Part shown: positions 33,712 through 45,711 of the stretch, piece after piece
Layout: every line of letters begins with the position of its first letter
Position numbering within the stretch: position 1 is the stretch's first letter
Source: Sycobia sp. Sy_11
Lineage: Eukaryota > Arthropoda > Insecta > Hymenoptera > Epichrysomallidae
NCBI GenBank assembly: GCA_018907035.1
Contig: JACCIC010000005.1
Location: 3,303,501 to 3,367,500 of the forward strand
Direction: 5' to 3'
DNA: 64,000 nucleotides
The notes under the pieces: generated by a model
The model's input: the letters and a program-made list of their open reading frames with translations, nothing else
Told to the model about the DNA's origin: nothing
Database searches by the model: none
Translations under genes and position numbers: made by a program

Positions 33712-34278
33712 TTATACATCCATAAAGCAACGCGTCATTTTTCCCCGAGTGCTCGATTCATTTTTAACCAGCGTTTGGCGGCCTCGCGGGATATACGCGC
33801 GTAATGAATGCCACCGACGTAAATAATAATAAGCCCCACCGCCGCGCCGTATCCTTCTCGACCTTCTCGCTCGGGATCCCATCGGATGCCCGGGTTTTCG
33901 CAAATCCCATCCCTCCTCCGTCCGCCCTGCCTCTCCTTCGGAGGGAGGGTCTCGCGTGCCTCGGTCCTCAACGCGCATACATACATGCACGAGGCGCGCT
34001 ACTCGCACCCGAGGCGGCAAATACAACCGCGTGCACTGTGGGCAAATTAGAGAGAGAGAGAGAGAGAGAGATGCGGGCGCTATATACCGCTCCGTCGCGG
34101 GAAAACCGCGACGCCAGGGCAGAGGGAGGGGTCGAGCAGCGAAGTAGAACGTGTTCAAAATTCGAAATTTCGCACTCGACCCGAGCGACCGCACGAGTTC
34201 CTTCTCCCACCGCCGACTGCCGTTTTTAATCCACGGCCCCGCCCTCTGCGACGGACGCGTTCCACGGACAGAGAACAT
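33712..34278 (-). CDS. Hypothetical ORF, 188 aa, in GC-rich island
   Basis: Unrecognised minus-strand ORF from a true ATG. A (GA)n array at 34050-34071, read on this strand as CT, gives a Leu-Ser run at about residues 70-77. The remainder is Arg-rich. A 141-codon ATG ORF on the plus strand (33804-34229) overlaps it almost completely. Both probably reflect scarcity of stops in this GC-rich island. Confidence 0.1.
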   Translation of the reverse strand: MFSVRGTRPSQRAGPWIKNGSRRWEKELVRSLGSSAKFRILNTFYFAARPLPLPWRRGFPATERYIAPASLSLSLSLICPQCTRLYLPPRVRVARLVHVCMRVEDRGTRDPPSEGEAGRTEEGWDLRKPGHPMGSRARRSRRIRRGGGAYYYLRRWHSLRAYIPRGRQTLVKNESSTRGKMTRCFMDV

Positions 34279-34371
34279 CGAGTCTCGTTCTCGCCTTCAT
34301 TCTCCGTCAAGTCGCGTTTCGAAACAAAGTTACGCAGAGAATTCGGCGTTTTAAGAGAGGGGGGGGGATAA

Positions 34372-35630
34372 AAATATGCCTTTTGCCCAATGAGTACTTA
34401 GTTGTCTTCAAAAAATCATGCCCATCACGATCGATATTCGATCCCATTCGTCTCTATCAACCAATTTCATTGAAAGTTAAGAATATAAATTAAATTTTAA
34501 ACGAATTTAAAAATTAGAAATAAAATTACAGTTGAAATTAGAACGGAAGAGAGGAACGTGAACACCTTTTCCGTAGGATGAAGAGCCACGGAATCTCATA
34601 ATTAACAAATTTGTAATTACTAGAATTTTTACCCGGATTATTTTACTGGCGAGGATAGATATAAATTTATCATTATAAAAACTGCTCGAAATAGTAATTT
34701 TAAATTAGTGTGTAATTTTACTTTTAAATGTATTTTAATTGACACTTTATCTTACAAAGTAACTATACAGTAATGACAAATAATATCTGCATATGTTTCG
34801 TTCATCTTTTTTTTTTTTTTAACATATACAAGAGTCCAACAATGCCATTAAAAATATCTCTTTGAGGTCTTTCATTTTATTTATTGTATAATAATGAGTA
34901 TATAAAGCCGGACAGGATTTTAATTATTTCAAGGAGCAGAGATCGTTGTCTATAATTTTCCCGTTCGATAAAGATTTTTTTTTTAATTTTCTTTCTCGTA
35001 AAAGGCAATGAAAAGAGTTATTTCAATTGGTTTTCAATAAAACAGCATATGGATTTTATTAATTGCTTTATTGTAATAAAATGCACCGCGGTTATCTCTT
35101 CAGAGAACCGCAATCATCCAATTGTATTCCAATTAAATTGAAAAGAAGGAAAAAAAGCACTCGAATCGCGACTAATATAATTTGTATTTACAAATAATAT
35201 CAAGCTTTCATCAAACAGAAAATAAATAATTGATATTATGGAAAAAAATTTGTATTATCAGTTGGTTTATCAAGCGGGAATAATGCAAATTATTATTATT
35301 ACTATTATTGCTATTACTGCTATTATTAATAATATCATCGAATTTCTCTATAAAGATTTAATAGGAATTCCAAAGTTTATATTAACATTACAGACTAAAT
35401 TAAATTTCTGGGAAAAAAAACTAATACTCGAACATTTTCCAATAAGTAAGCTGGAAAATTTTCTGAATTTTAAAGAAACAAAAACACATGAAAATATCAC
35501 TAAAAATCAGTAACTAATATTTATTTCATTTCAAAAAGCATAGAATTTTCATTGGCTTAAAGCATTTCACGAATCTGCCGGCAAAGTCTGCATAGCCAGT
35601 CGAGAAAATAGGAGGCGATAAATGAATATT
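34372..35630. other. AT-rich stretch, no firm gene
   Basis: One 91-codon open plus frame (35238-35513) has an (ATT)n-encoded Ile-rich segment and no support. Nothing else was seen. Confidence 0.5.
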
Positions 35631-36719
35631 CATTTACAAAAACCGCGAAAAAACGAGCGGCAGGCACTGCTGCGATAACTGAATTATGGAGGGAAGCAAA
35701 TGGAGACTGACTGATAGTCGAATAAAGACGCGAAGAGAATAAGTAAATTTTTCAGCAGCAGAGTGGGAAATCGCGCGAGCATCGGGGAGACGTCGTGCGG
35801 AGTCGAATTCGTTCGCGGCCTCTCTTCTCACTTTTACTTTCGCGCCTCCCCTTCGCATCGCTCTGGCACCCGAGCATTTCCCTTTCTGCCCCGTTTCAAT
35901 AATAATAAGCGAAAGCGCAATTTTTCCTTCGTAACAACCGAAATAGAGGGTGCGCGTATAAGGTGGCATTATTATTTTCAAAGTATTGCAAAGGATAATA
36001 TTATCTCGTGTTTCGAGGCAGAAAATATCTTTGAACTTATTTCCCCTTTTCCGAAGCTCGTGTATTTTCTCAAAGTACGGATCGATACGGGGCATCGAAA
36101 ATCGCAATCGAGTTTCGACGAGCTCGTGCCCGAAAATTTTCAGAAAGAACGAAATCACGCTCTCGCGAAGACTGCACTCTCGCTTAATGAGATGGGCAAA
36201 TGGTTCGGGATTTCACGTTAATCAAAAATCGGACGTGTCGATATAGCTGTAATTCCGATAAACGGCTCGATGTAAAACCGCGCAATTGGCCGAGGTCTCG
36301 CTCGGTAACAGACCGTGATTGTGAAATAAAATCCGTCTCCCGTTTCGTTTCCGGCGTAATAAGGTTTATTCGCCGAACGCCGTTACGGCGCTCGGTCCAT
36401 TCGCAAGTCGTCGAATGAATTAAGCGAGCGCGCGAACGGCGCGACGCGAGCCCGGTAAAGATCGATAACGTTGGGCGCAATTAAGACGGGAGCGCATTAG
36501 GCAAAAGTCCGTCGTAAACGAAAACTCATAAAAGGCTTCATTTATGGCGCAGTACGGCCAACTGTAAAATCGCGAATGAAGCGAAATTTCCACCCTGTGC
36601 CCGCGCCTTCGCGAATATCCATTATTTGCACAATGTATACGGTCTTAATAGGCATAGGCCAAGCAGCTTGTTAATAAATAATAAAGCTCGTTTTACTGGG
36701 AACCGAGGCAAATGACACT

Positions 36720-37560
36720 TTGCCCTGGGATCTCATTTTAGTATGTTATTTCAATATATTTCCAAGTATGACAGGTCTTCTGTCAGTTGAAAATGCAATT
36801 TGACAGCCTTCGATCCGCTGTATATAAATAGCCGTTAATAAATAATCCAAGATTTATTCATAAGATTTGCTATACGATATCATCCTCCTAACTTTTATTA
36901 TCCATGTTGAGAATATGAACCAACTTAGCTACTACGACCAAATCCAAATTTCAATGTATCCTCTATTTTACGAATTTTTCTCGAAGGGAATGACAGTTGG
37001 TCATGCCCTGGTTTCGGTAACTTCAAATCCTTCGTACTAACCTATAAATGTAAAACGATGGAATCCATATATCGAAAATTGAACAATTTTTTTTTTTATC
37101 CGATTCGGACAAAATCTATACACTCCTATTATTTTTCGACAGTAAATCAAAAATCCAATATAGAATTTTCGAAATTTTCGGTTGTACACGTATATATTTG
37201 TCATTTCGTTATATTAACCCGCATATCCAAATGAAATGAAATTCAGTCGTGTTTCGAAAGTTCGACTTTGACAAAATAGTTATGAACGAGCGAGAGAGGT
37301 CTCTTTGTAAAAAATAAAAATGGCATTTAACAATACATAAACAGAGCTCATGGAATGAATATATTTTCTTTAAACCTATAACATCATTTTGTTAAAATTA
37401 AAAATTTTTATATTTTATTGTTTCAACTAGACATATTTCAAAATGCGGAATGTTTCAAGAATTCCAACAAAAAGAAAATTCTGTACCGTTACGTGAAATA
37501 ATAAAATAATAAAATGACCCTTTGAATAACCTATGCGAGTTCGATCGCCGATTTCGAAAA
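36720..37560. other. AT-rich stretch, no gene seen
   Basis: No supported feature was found. Confidence 0.5.
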
Positions 37561-37589
37561 CCCCGCAGGTCCGCGTAACATTATAATCC

Positions 37590-37591
<2 letters not shown>

Positions 37592-37624
<33 letters not shown>
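37592..37624. repeat. (CT)n microsatellite
   Basis: Perfect CT array. Confidence 0.96.
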
Positions 37625-37626
<2 letters not shown>

Positions 37627-37927
37627 CCGGCTTGTGCCCTGAAATCATAATTCGAAGCACAAGTACCTCGAGACCCGAGCCCATCGAGCGGAAAAATATT
37701 TCGGTCACGCGTTCGAACGCTCGCGCGGACGACCTGTGTACAACGCCCGGTGTATATAAGCACTTAATTTAGTTCCCCGGTAAAATTCATGGAGGGTGGG
37801 CGGCCGCCAATCGCCCCTTTTCCACTTCCCCTCCCCCCCCCCGTTCCAAGCTTCCCGAGGGCAGCACTTCGTGCTCGGCCCTGCACTGTATCTCCACCAG
37901 TTTGTATTGGACGGCTAAAAGTAGTTG

Positions 37928-37929
<2 letters not shown>

Positions 37930-37958
<29 letters not shown>
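37930..37958. repeat. (CT)n microsatellite
   Basis: CT array facing a GA array about 65 bp downstream (38022-38043); the two are complementary. Confidence 0.95.
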
Positions 37959-37962
<4 letters not shown>

Positions 37963-38021
37963 CCCCTTTCTTCCTTCGTCGCAACCAGAAACAATCGATA
38001 TTAGAAGACGGTGAAGAGGGA

Positions 38022-38043
38022 AGGAGAGAGAGAGAGAGAGAGA
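38022..38043. repeat. (GA)n microsatellite
   Basis: Short perfect GA array. Confidence 0.93.
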
Positions 38044-38423
38044 GGGAGGGGAGACGCTCGCGTAACTAGGGCCGTACACCACTAATAACAAAAGAGAGAC
38101 GTAAGGGGATGAAAAAGGGTAGGAGAGAAGACGAAAGTAGGGGGGACGGGAAAGTGAGCTTTCCAGACGCTGTATTAGAGCGCTAAACTCGTTTTCGCCA
38201 GCCGCGCGCGAGCTTCGTATCGAATTACCACCTCGCGCTCTGTCTTGTCGCCTCTTCCTTCTAGAGGCACTCTCGCCCTATCTCCCCTCTCACCCTCTTG
38301 CTCCGTTTCTCTCTTTCTCTCGCTCTCGTTGTCAGTCTTATTCTACCTCACCTATACATTTCTCGGGTCTGCCGTAAGCCACAGAGTCGAGCGGGTTTTA
38401 CAGGCGGGCCGTGCCGGAGCTCG

Positions 38424-38429
<6 letters not shown>

Positions 38430-38479
<50 letters not shown>

Positions 38480-38482
38480 TCT
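38430..38482. repeat. (CT)n microsatellite
   Basis: Long CT array ending CTCTAAG. A CGCA|GTAAGT donor core follows at 38534, so the array could act as a polypyrimidine tract for a 50-nt block with one open frame, but the AAG acceptor is poor. Confidence 0.96.
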
Positions 38483-38699
38483 AAGGCGCGAGAAATGATA
38501 AACAAATGACACGGCTAATGCTAATAGAGAACGCAGTAAGTTTTGTATTTCGACAACAATAATAATGGCTGTCTTCCTCGCGCTCCTCCTTGCCCTACAT
38601 TGGCCCGACGCTACCGACGAAAGCTGTAACGCTCTTAAAGCAGTCGCAACGAAGATTACAGTACATTTCAAAATTCACATCGCAGTTCACTAGCTCCTT

Positions 38700-39590
38700 T
38701 CATACTTCCGCGTAGAAGACAAGAAAATCATTTTGGAATTTTGCTTCGGAATGTACTTGGGAATTGAGTTGTACTACTGTTCGCCGCTATCATCGCGAAT
38801 TGTGCTAATTCCGATCGCCAATCGTAAAATGCATTACTATCGAACACAAAATGAATTGTGATAATTTCAGTTCGAGAATTTAATTTCTAACCCTTAGTTG
38901 AATTTTAGTCTTTAAACTTATTCTTAACTATTTTGATCAATGCCAACTTACGGAATCTCGATTTTAATTAAATCGGATTAATGTTTATTTGTCAGAATGG
39001 GTCGAATTTAGCTTTTAAATCGTTTACCCTCAATCAAGCGTTGATCTTGATAAAAATTTTCCAAGACGCGATATACCCAGATTTGTGACCTGTCTGCCCA
39101 AATATCGTCACGAGACAGTCAATAGAAGATTTCTCATTTATATTCAGATACAATGAATCTGATCCCGTCGAAAATTATACGATCAACTTTAGTTCATTTC
39201 AAAATTCCAGAAAATATTTGTCATTTAATATTAATATCTGTCTAGTTATCAGTAATTATCATTTGCTGGCCAATCATAACGCTCGAAGTCATTATTTTTT
39301 ATATTGGTATAAAGTATTGATTCATACCAATAATGCTAAAATTAAAAAAATAGACTTCATTAAAAGTGAATATAACTTTATGAAAAAGAATTTTAATATC
39401 GCTTTATTAATACATAATTACTAATATTATAACGGTATACAATGACAATTTCATTTAATTTGCCTTTACTTCGCGATGCTCAAAACGCAATAAAATGTTC
39501 AAATCCCTATTGTACCCCGATCGTTGATAAGAAAATTAAATTTTCTAAAATCACGGCCGAAACTCATTATTACAAATTATAAAAGAAAAT
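38700..39590. other. AT-rich stretch, no gene seen
   Basis: No supported feature was found. Confidence 0.5.
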
Positions 39591-39661
39591 AAATGAAAAC
39601 AATAAAGTGGCCTATATGCGCGCTCAGCCACGTACATCAATTATTCTATCTCTGTTTTAAA

Positions 39662-39752
<91 letters not shown>
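39662..39752. repeat. Long (TA)n array
   Basis: About 90 bp of TA with one CATA interruption, preceded by a short GT run. It is the longest TA array in the window. Confidence 0.98.
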
Positions 39753-39757
<5 letters not shown>

Positions 39758-40001
39758 TCACAAATCTTATCGAACGTAGCCAATATATTCAATCCGCAAG
39801 GCAATAAACGTATTGTCCCGATCTTTTCGAAATTCGACGCTTTTGCGCATGAAGAGCAGCGAAATGAGAGGAAGAACGACGAGGCAAAGGCACGAGCGCG
39901 AGAATGAGCCACGGTCACGTTCGTCCCTGACCGGAAACGAGAGTGAACTGGCGGCGGGGGAGGCGGGCGAGAGCCTGGGATGCAAAAAGTGAGACCGAGA
40001 G

Positions 40002-40026
40002 AGAGAGGGAGAGAGAGAGAGAGAGA
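40002..40026. repeat. (GA)n microsatellite
   Basis: GA array with one GGGA interruption. Confidence 0.92.
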
Positions 40027-40817
40027 TAAATGGAAAGGAGTGAGACCTCTTGTATATGTGTATATATATGTATATATAGGAAGAACGGATGCGGCAATAA
40101 AACGCGCGGCGGAGCATCTGGCAAACTTCCTTCGGAACGCGAAGAGGAGCCCGAGTGGAGGGGAGAAGAAACGATCGTCCCGGCATCAAGAAACCATGTA
40201 CGGGACTTCCCGTCCGTACGCACGTGGATTTGCTGCTTTATAAAACATCGCTAATCAAAGCGCGCGGAAACGTGACGCTTTCCTCGCCGTAAGTTGCGAG
40301 TTTATTCGAAAGGGATAAAGTTTTACTATTAATAATTGTCGTGCGGTCGATTATCGTAGGCGAATATAAGCCAAGAAATTCCAAGAAACATTGTTCGATT
40401 ACGATAAATTTCATTATTTTTTAACTAAAATACAACTTTGCTCCAGTGAGAACCTCCCTATTATTCGTTTCTCAGTTCCGCCCTCCTACACGCGTTGAAT
40501 ATTGAATTTCCCGATCCGAGCATCGGAAGCGAAGATCAGGGACCCTCCTCGATCTGGAGCGTCGGGAGCCCGAGCAGGGTTGACGATGTTTTTGCCCAAC
40601 GATCAATTTAGAAATGAAAAATGCACTCGACGTAGATTTCGAGGTCGTGATCGCGCGGCTATGGTGTTTCGATATTGAAACGTCACTCCCATTTTCAAAA
40701 TAGACCTCGCGATACCTTTTCGAACGACGACCTATATTTAACGACTTTTATTGGACCAAACCCATTTCGAATTTATATGGGGGATCACTCAGCTCAGAAA
40801 GAATGACTCATCCGGAT

Positions 40818-40819
40818 GC

Positions 40820-40869
<50 letters not shown>
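40818..40869. repeat. (CG)n-(GT)n compound array, Z-DNA-prone
   Basis: About 8 CG units pass directly into about 18 GT units. Fifty bases of alternating pyrimidine-purine, CG first, is the sequence class with the greatest tendency to form left-handed Z-DNA. Confidence 0.95.
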
Positions 40870-40871
<2 letters not shown>

Positions 40872-41008
40872 CTGTGCGCGCGCCTTTATTTATGTACGCA
40901 TGTGTGTTTGGGACTCAATGCTTGATAAACGAGCTCCGATGAAGCAAGTCTACAATACCCTGGCGGTAATTTCGCCCCGTTACAGCCTACCATATACACC
41001 GTCGGCTC

Positions 41009-41011
<3 letters not shown>

Positions 41012-41052
<41 letters not shown>
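41012..41052. repeat. (CT)n microsatellite
   Basis: Perfect CT array. Confidence 0.97.
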
Positions 41053-41055
<3 letters not shown>

Positions 41056-41160
41056 CCCTCTTTACGTCTATCTGCGTTCTCCGACTCCCCCCCCCCAACC
41101 ACCCAACAGTGCCGCGCCACGCGGGAACGCCAATAAATACGCTCCAAAACGAGAAACACG

Positions 41161-41185
41161 CGCTCGCTCGCTCGCTCGCTCGCTA
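41161..41185. repeat. (CGCT)n tetranucleotide repeat
   Basis: Six tandem CGCT units. Confidence 0.95.
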
Positions 41186-41286
41186 GGCGAGATGGACACA
41201 CATGCGCGATCACGTACGCGCCTACTCACTCGCGCCCGCGCGACACGCTCATCCGACGGATCATCAGCTGCGCGCCCGTCTCGTCG

Positions 41287-41314
41287 CGGCCGAGATTCGA
41301 CGGCCGAGATTGGA
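41287..41314. repeat. 14-bp tandem duplication
   Basis: Two head-to-tail copies of CGGCCGAGATTSGA with one mismatch. They end directly before an ACG|GTGAGC donor-like site. Confidence 0.85.
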
Positions 41315-41346
41315 CGGTGAGCGTATGGTCCCGGGATATATGGCTC

Positions 41347-41414
41347 TGTGTGTACGTGCGTGCGTGCGTGCGTGTGTGTGTGTATGTGTGTGCGTGTGTG
41401 TGTGTGTGTGTGTG
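41347..41414. repeat. Degenerate (GT)n/(GTGC)n array
   Basis: GTGC units are followed by an interrupted GT array. Confidence 0.95.
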
Positions 41415-41784
41415 CGAGTATATGCGTGGATGTGGGCAGGGTGAGGCAGTTAGTTACCCCGTCGCTGGCGTTTACGCACGGTAATACGAGCGTTCCTATG
41501 AGAGGTGCGGGGGAGGGGGAGATTATATGGGCGCGCGGGGCCTAATAGCTTCTGCGACGCTCTAATACCTCGGGCCTTTACAGCCCATGTAAATCGAACG
41601 GCGAGTCAGTATTGGCGGATTATGCAATTTTTATTTTGTGCAGATAATCGTTGTTTGTCGCTAGGATGATGAAAGATATGCGAAAAGTCCATGGAACGTT
41701 TGAAATTAAGAAACGAAAGAAAGAACTGTAAACTTCACGAAGTCGCTCACCAACTTTATTCCCGTCAATGTTTCCAAGAATACT

Positions 41785-41816
41785 ATATATATATATATGT
41801 ATGTATGTATGTAGAT
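41785..41816. repeat. Short (TA)n plus (TATG)n
   Basis: About ten TA units followed by TATG units. Confidence 0.9.
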
Positions 41817-42210
41817 ATACCTTACTCAATCGCAGCCATATGTAATAACTCGCACATTTCCCATTTAATAATATACCATAACTAATTTCTACGGCGCCGA
41901 TCAATTTCAACAACAGTTTATAATATACTTTTAATATTATTTCCTACCGCACGCTTTACTGTTACATGGCCCGGCGTTATAATCGCGCGAGGCGCGCGCC
42001 AAGGCGGTCAAGGCGAAACTGGTTAGCGCTTTTCATTTGGAAAAAAAAGAGGCCTCCTTTAAGAAGAAGAAAAAAAAAAGTCGTCGCGAAGGCGCGTTCG
42101 AGATAACGGCCTCGAGAAATTTTCATAGCGTGCGCTGAAGTAGGAGAAAAAGAGGCAGAATCGGTGCGGCGATTATTGTACGGCTTCTGAATAATGAGGT
42201 AATTATTCAT

Positions 42211-43255
42211 TAATATATGCCCATTGTGTTTCTACAGTTCTATAAAAATTAATATATCAGCCAACAGCTATTGTTTCTATCTATCTTTGAGTACATTACA
42301 GTCTAAATTCTACCAGTGGAGTCATTGAAAATTTTTGGATTAAAAAATACGCTAAATTGCGACGAATTTTCAAAAGTTTGCAATACATTTGCACCGAAAC
42401 TCATTGAAACTAAGCATAAAGTGAGAATCTGTTTCTGTCCACGACAATTTAACTAATGGTCTGAAAACATTAATGCGAAGGAGAATAATTATTTAAACAT
42501 ACGCTAAGAGGGTAATTACTTGAAACATTAATTCTTAACTGTACGTCGAGAACGCGGAAAATTATGTTGAAGTCGTGATTTTGAAATTAATTTATTATGA
42601 TTAATTAATTTTATTATAATTAGGTTTTTTAAAATTGTATCAAATGGAAAAATTGATGCTATGCATTATTCCGTAAAAAGATATTATATTTGAAAATTCC
42701 TTTGTACAGTGCAGTGTGACGTATCCATAAGGTTTACATATAGTTGTACTATATTTACATATATATATTAACCTGTATTTGCAAATCTTATCGATTTATA
42801 ATCATGATTTTTCACCTAATTTATATAATGTAAAAACATATTATTTTGTAAAAACGCTATAACTTTTATCTATACTCTACAGACATAAACATACATGCAA
42901 ATTGAAAATAATTGACACATTATCATTTGGTCACCATATAGAATTTTCACCAACTTCAGTAGTGGACATTTTACTATTCCATTGTGAAATTATACGAAAC
43001 GTCCGTAGGATTTCCGCTGAATTTCAGTGGAATTTCAATGGATTATATTTAGAGAGTAAACGTGAAATGACGTCTCTGTGGTTGAAAGTAATATCAATCA
43101 AATAATAAAACTGGTTTCTATTTATAAAAGAATATTTTCATATGGTAAATTTTCTGTCGTATCTTTGACATTGTCAGAGACACCAAATAATCGTCGAAAA
43201 AAAAAAGCAAATAAACAAAGTACAAAGTAAATAAATTCGATCGAAACTGTTTCGT
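42211..43255. other. AT-rich stretch, no firm gene
   Basis: A 67-codon open plus frame lacking an initial ATG (42902-43105) is the only open frame. It contains an 8-bp unit GAATTTCA repeated 11 bp apart near 43018-43036. Confidence 0.5.
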
Positions 43256-43433
43256 ACGAAGTCACGAGCGTTCAATTTCAAACCTCACATATTTCACAAG
43301 CTCGCGTGAAAATCTGCTTATTAGTTTTCGAAAATTCGCAGATTCAAAGACTCGTCGATCTCCAGACTTCTGCCTACCCCCTCCTCGCCCCTCTTGCCAA
43401 CCGCCATCCGACCCAACCCGCCCGACTTGAGAA

Positions 43434-43772
43434 TTAACAGACACCTTCGCTCGGGGAGCGGAGAAGTTCAGGGATAAAAGCGATGTAACGTAAATGCGGC
43501 GAGCAGCGCGGCCGAGCGCCCGCCCGCCTTCTATTTTTACTCTCCCGATGATCCGTCCATTTGCTCGCCGCGATGCGCGGCCGGGGCGTATAAGGCGGCT
43601 TCGCGGTCGCGCGTCTGGCCCGGCCCGGGGGCAAGTGAAAAAGAAAGGCTCGCCGGACACAGCGTTCGAAAAGGCAATGATTGAATGGAGGAGACGAGGA
43701 TAATAAAGAGATCGGTGAAATGCATTCGGCCGATAATTCTTTACGGGACTCGGAGTACTCGGAGCACTGCAT
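43434..43772 (-). CDS. Hypothetical ORF, 112 aa
   Basis: Unrecognised minus-strand ORF from ATG (G at -3) across a GC-rich island. The first 40 residues have mixed composition with several Cys and Ser (starts MQCSEYSESRKELSAE); the rest is Arg/Pro-rich as expected from the base composition. A plus-strand open frame overlaps it. Support is weak. Confidence 0.12.
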   Translation of the reverse strand: MQCSEYSESRKELSAECISPISLLSSSPPFNHCLFERCVRRAFLFHLPPGRARRATAKPPYTPRPRIAASKWTDHRESKNRRRAGARPRCSPHLRYIAFIPELLRSPSEGVC

Positions 43773-43793
43773 TACCTGTACATAAAATAAAAC

Positions 43794-43797
<4 letters not shown>

Positions 43798-43840
<43 letters not shown>
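43798..43840. repeat. (TA)n microsatellite
   Basis: Perfect array of about 21 units. Confidence 0.98.
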
Positions 43841-43846
<6 letters not shown>

Positions 43847-44265
43847 GAATAATTTGATCGATTATTATCTCACAGCTTGGAAATAAGAAGCTCGGCAGCT
43901 TAAGTTAGATGCTAATCTGTCCTGTAAAAAAAATTGCGATAGATAATCTGTCATAATAATTTTGTTACAAAAGCGGTCTAGCAATTTTTTTATAGATAAC
44001 TTCAACCAATAGCTGTCACTTCATTATACTAATAAATATTTATCTCTTTAAAACTTATCACAATTTATTTGACATTTATCAATTTTAGCAGTTACGATAA
44101 GGGCTACCCTTCAACGAATATTTGCTCGCTGTGATCGATTATTTTCCATTACCCTTTAATAATCATAATTCACTCTGTCGATAAAGGAAAATACCCATGG
44201 ATTTCAATTGTGTTGAAAAAAAAGAACAACTTTTTCAAATTAATGGCCTTAATGATAAAGTAGCT
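43841..44265. other. AT-rich stretch, no gene seen
   Basis: No supported feature was found. Confidence 0.5.

Positions 44266-44269
<4 letters not shown>

Positions 44270-44325
<56 letters not shown>
44270..44325. repeat. (TA)n microsatellite
   Basis: Perfect array of about 28 units, followed within 35 bp by a GA array (44356-44378). Confidence 0.98.
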
Positions 44326-44328
<3 letters not shown>

Positions 44329-44355
44329 ATCTCGAAAATTTATTTACGCATTACA

Positions 44356-44378
44356 CAGAGAGAGAGAGAGAGAGAGAG
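44356..44378. repeat. (GA)n microsatellite
   Basis: Perfect GA array. Confidence 0.94.
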
Positions 44379-45043
44379 GGGGCAGAGAGGAAGAGAGACA
44401 GACAGATAGACAGAGCAGTAAACTCCGTCAAGCACACCGCTTCAAACGCTCGAAGGTCGCAAGAGCAACGAAAAAGAAAAAAAAAACTCGCGGATAACGA
44501 AGTATCCATAAAGATCGGGAGCGAATCGTCGGTCGTTAAAAGAAAAATCAAAGCGGCCGCGGGCGCGCAATGAATCGCGTATGCCCAGTGGCGCCCGCGT
44601 ACGACGCGCGTGTGCGTACTACACATACATGATGTACATGCATACATGCATATATATATATATATACATATATACAGCTGTCGACGAGTCGCGATCGTCC
44701 TGCTGGTCAAGCCGCAAACGCGCTAGATCTGCGCCCCAGTCCCGCTCCCTCCGGTCGTGCGCGATGATTCTGCTTACTCGCCGCCTCTCCGCCCCTGGTT
44801 AATCATCGACCGACGACGAGCCGCGGCAGCCCCGCCGATATACGCAGCCGCTGCATCGAGCGGCTCTCTTACAGCGCCGCGCACATCTGATTATGTAATT
44901 TCGCGCTCTTCCACGACTCGCCCCGGCCGTTCCGCTTTTTAGGTTCGGCCGGTGGTGGAGGCGCGTTTCATTTAATTGCTCGGCGAAGGGCGCGAGCGGG
45001 AAAGTGGGAGGGGGGGGGAAGCATGAGATCCGGTTACGGGTAT

Positions 45044-45072
45044 AAACCGCGGTTTAAAGGCGAAACCGCGGT
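45044..45072. promoter_or_regulatory. Duplicated palindromic motif AAACCGCGGT
   Basis: AAACCGCGGTTT (45044-45055) is a perfect 12-bp palindrome. AAACCGCGGT recurs at 45063-45072, giving 19 bp between starts, close to two helical turns. Two dyad sites on one face of the helix suggest binding by a dimeric factor. The half-site resembles, but does not equal, the grainyhead/CP2-type AACCGGTT site. The protein is unknown. Confidence 0.3.
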
Positions 45073-45137
45073 AACCCGGGGCTGGAGGACGGGGGAGGGG
45101 GGAGTTTCTGAATCTCAGAAATAGGGCGTGTTTTCAG

Positions 45138-45224
45138 GCGGGTGCGGGAAAAGCTGTGCTGCAGTCTTATGCAGAGGCCAAGGGTGTTGTAGGCGATGCA
45201 TCCTTCTTAATTTTCCGGACCGCG
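45138..45224 (+). CDS. Candidate 87-nt exon, unknown protein
   Basis: A short acceptor (GTGTTTTCAG) precedes 29 codons ending ACCGCG|GTAAAT. The peptide has mixed composition (AGAGKAVLQSYAEAKGVVGD, then hydrophobic). The frame stays open past the donor to a TAA at 45320-45322. The pyrimidine tract is short and the donor is sub-optimal. The doubled palindromic motif lies about 70 bp upstream. A second open frame with an ATG near 45128 overlaps it. Confidence 0.18.
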
Positions 45225-45322
45225 GTAAATTTTGGGATGATTTACCGAGATTCTCGGATCTACGGCGATTTTTTGAAAATTATAAGTTATCATATTTTAC
45301 TCGTGGGCCCTGAAGGTGATTA

Positions 45323-45710
45323 AGAGTTGAATTTCACACAGCTCAAAAGTATATTTAATTTTTCACTCAGACAGAGCTGTTTTAATGTTTTTGTTTAATT
45401 GTTCTTCTGGGAAATCATACAAGAACTTGACGACTTTAGAAATTCTAAAACTTTGAGATAATAAGGTATGAGTTATCATACAAATTTACAAATATGTTTA
45501 TACGTTCAACCTAATACAATTCCAATATATATTTATATACTCTAGATCATTAAAGCGATAACCTATCTTTCAGTTTCGCCACTAAAAGCTACAGAACGTC
45601 TGTGTAAATTTCAATAGCCGGTTGATTAATATTTTAACAAGGAAGATCCAAAATCAGCATGAATTGGATAAAAGTCGAACGTTAGTGTAAAAGTCCGAAC
45701 AGTCCAGTAA
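45323..45710. other. AT-rich stretch, no gene seen
   Basis: No supported feature was found. Confidence 0.5.
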
Positions 45711-45711
45711 A

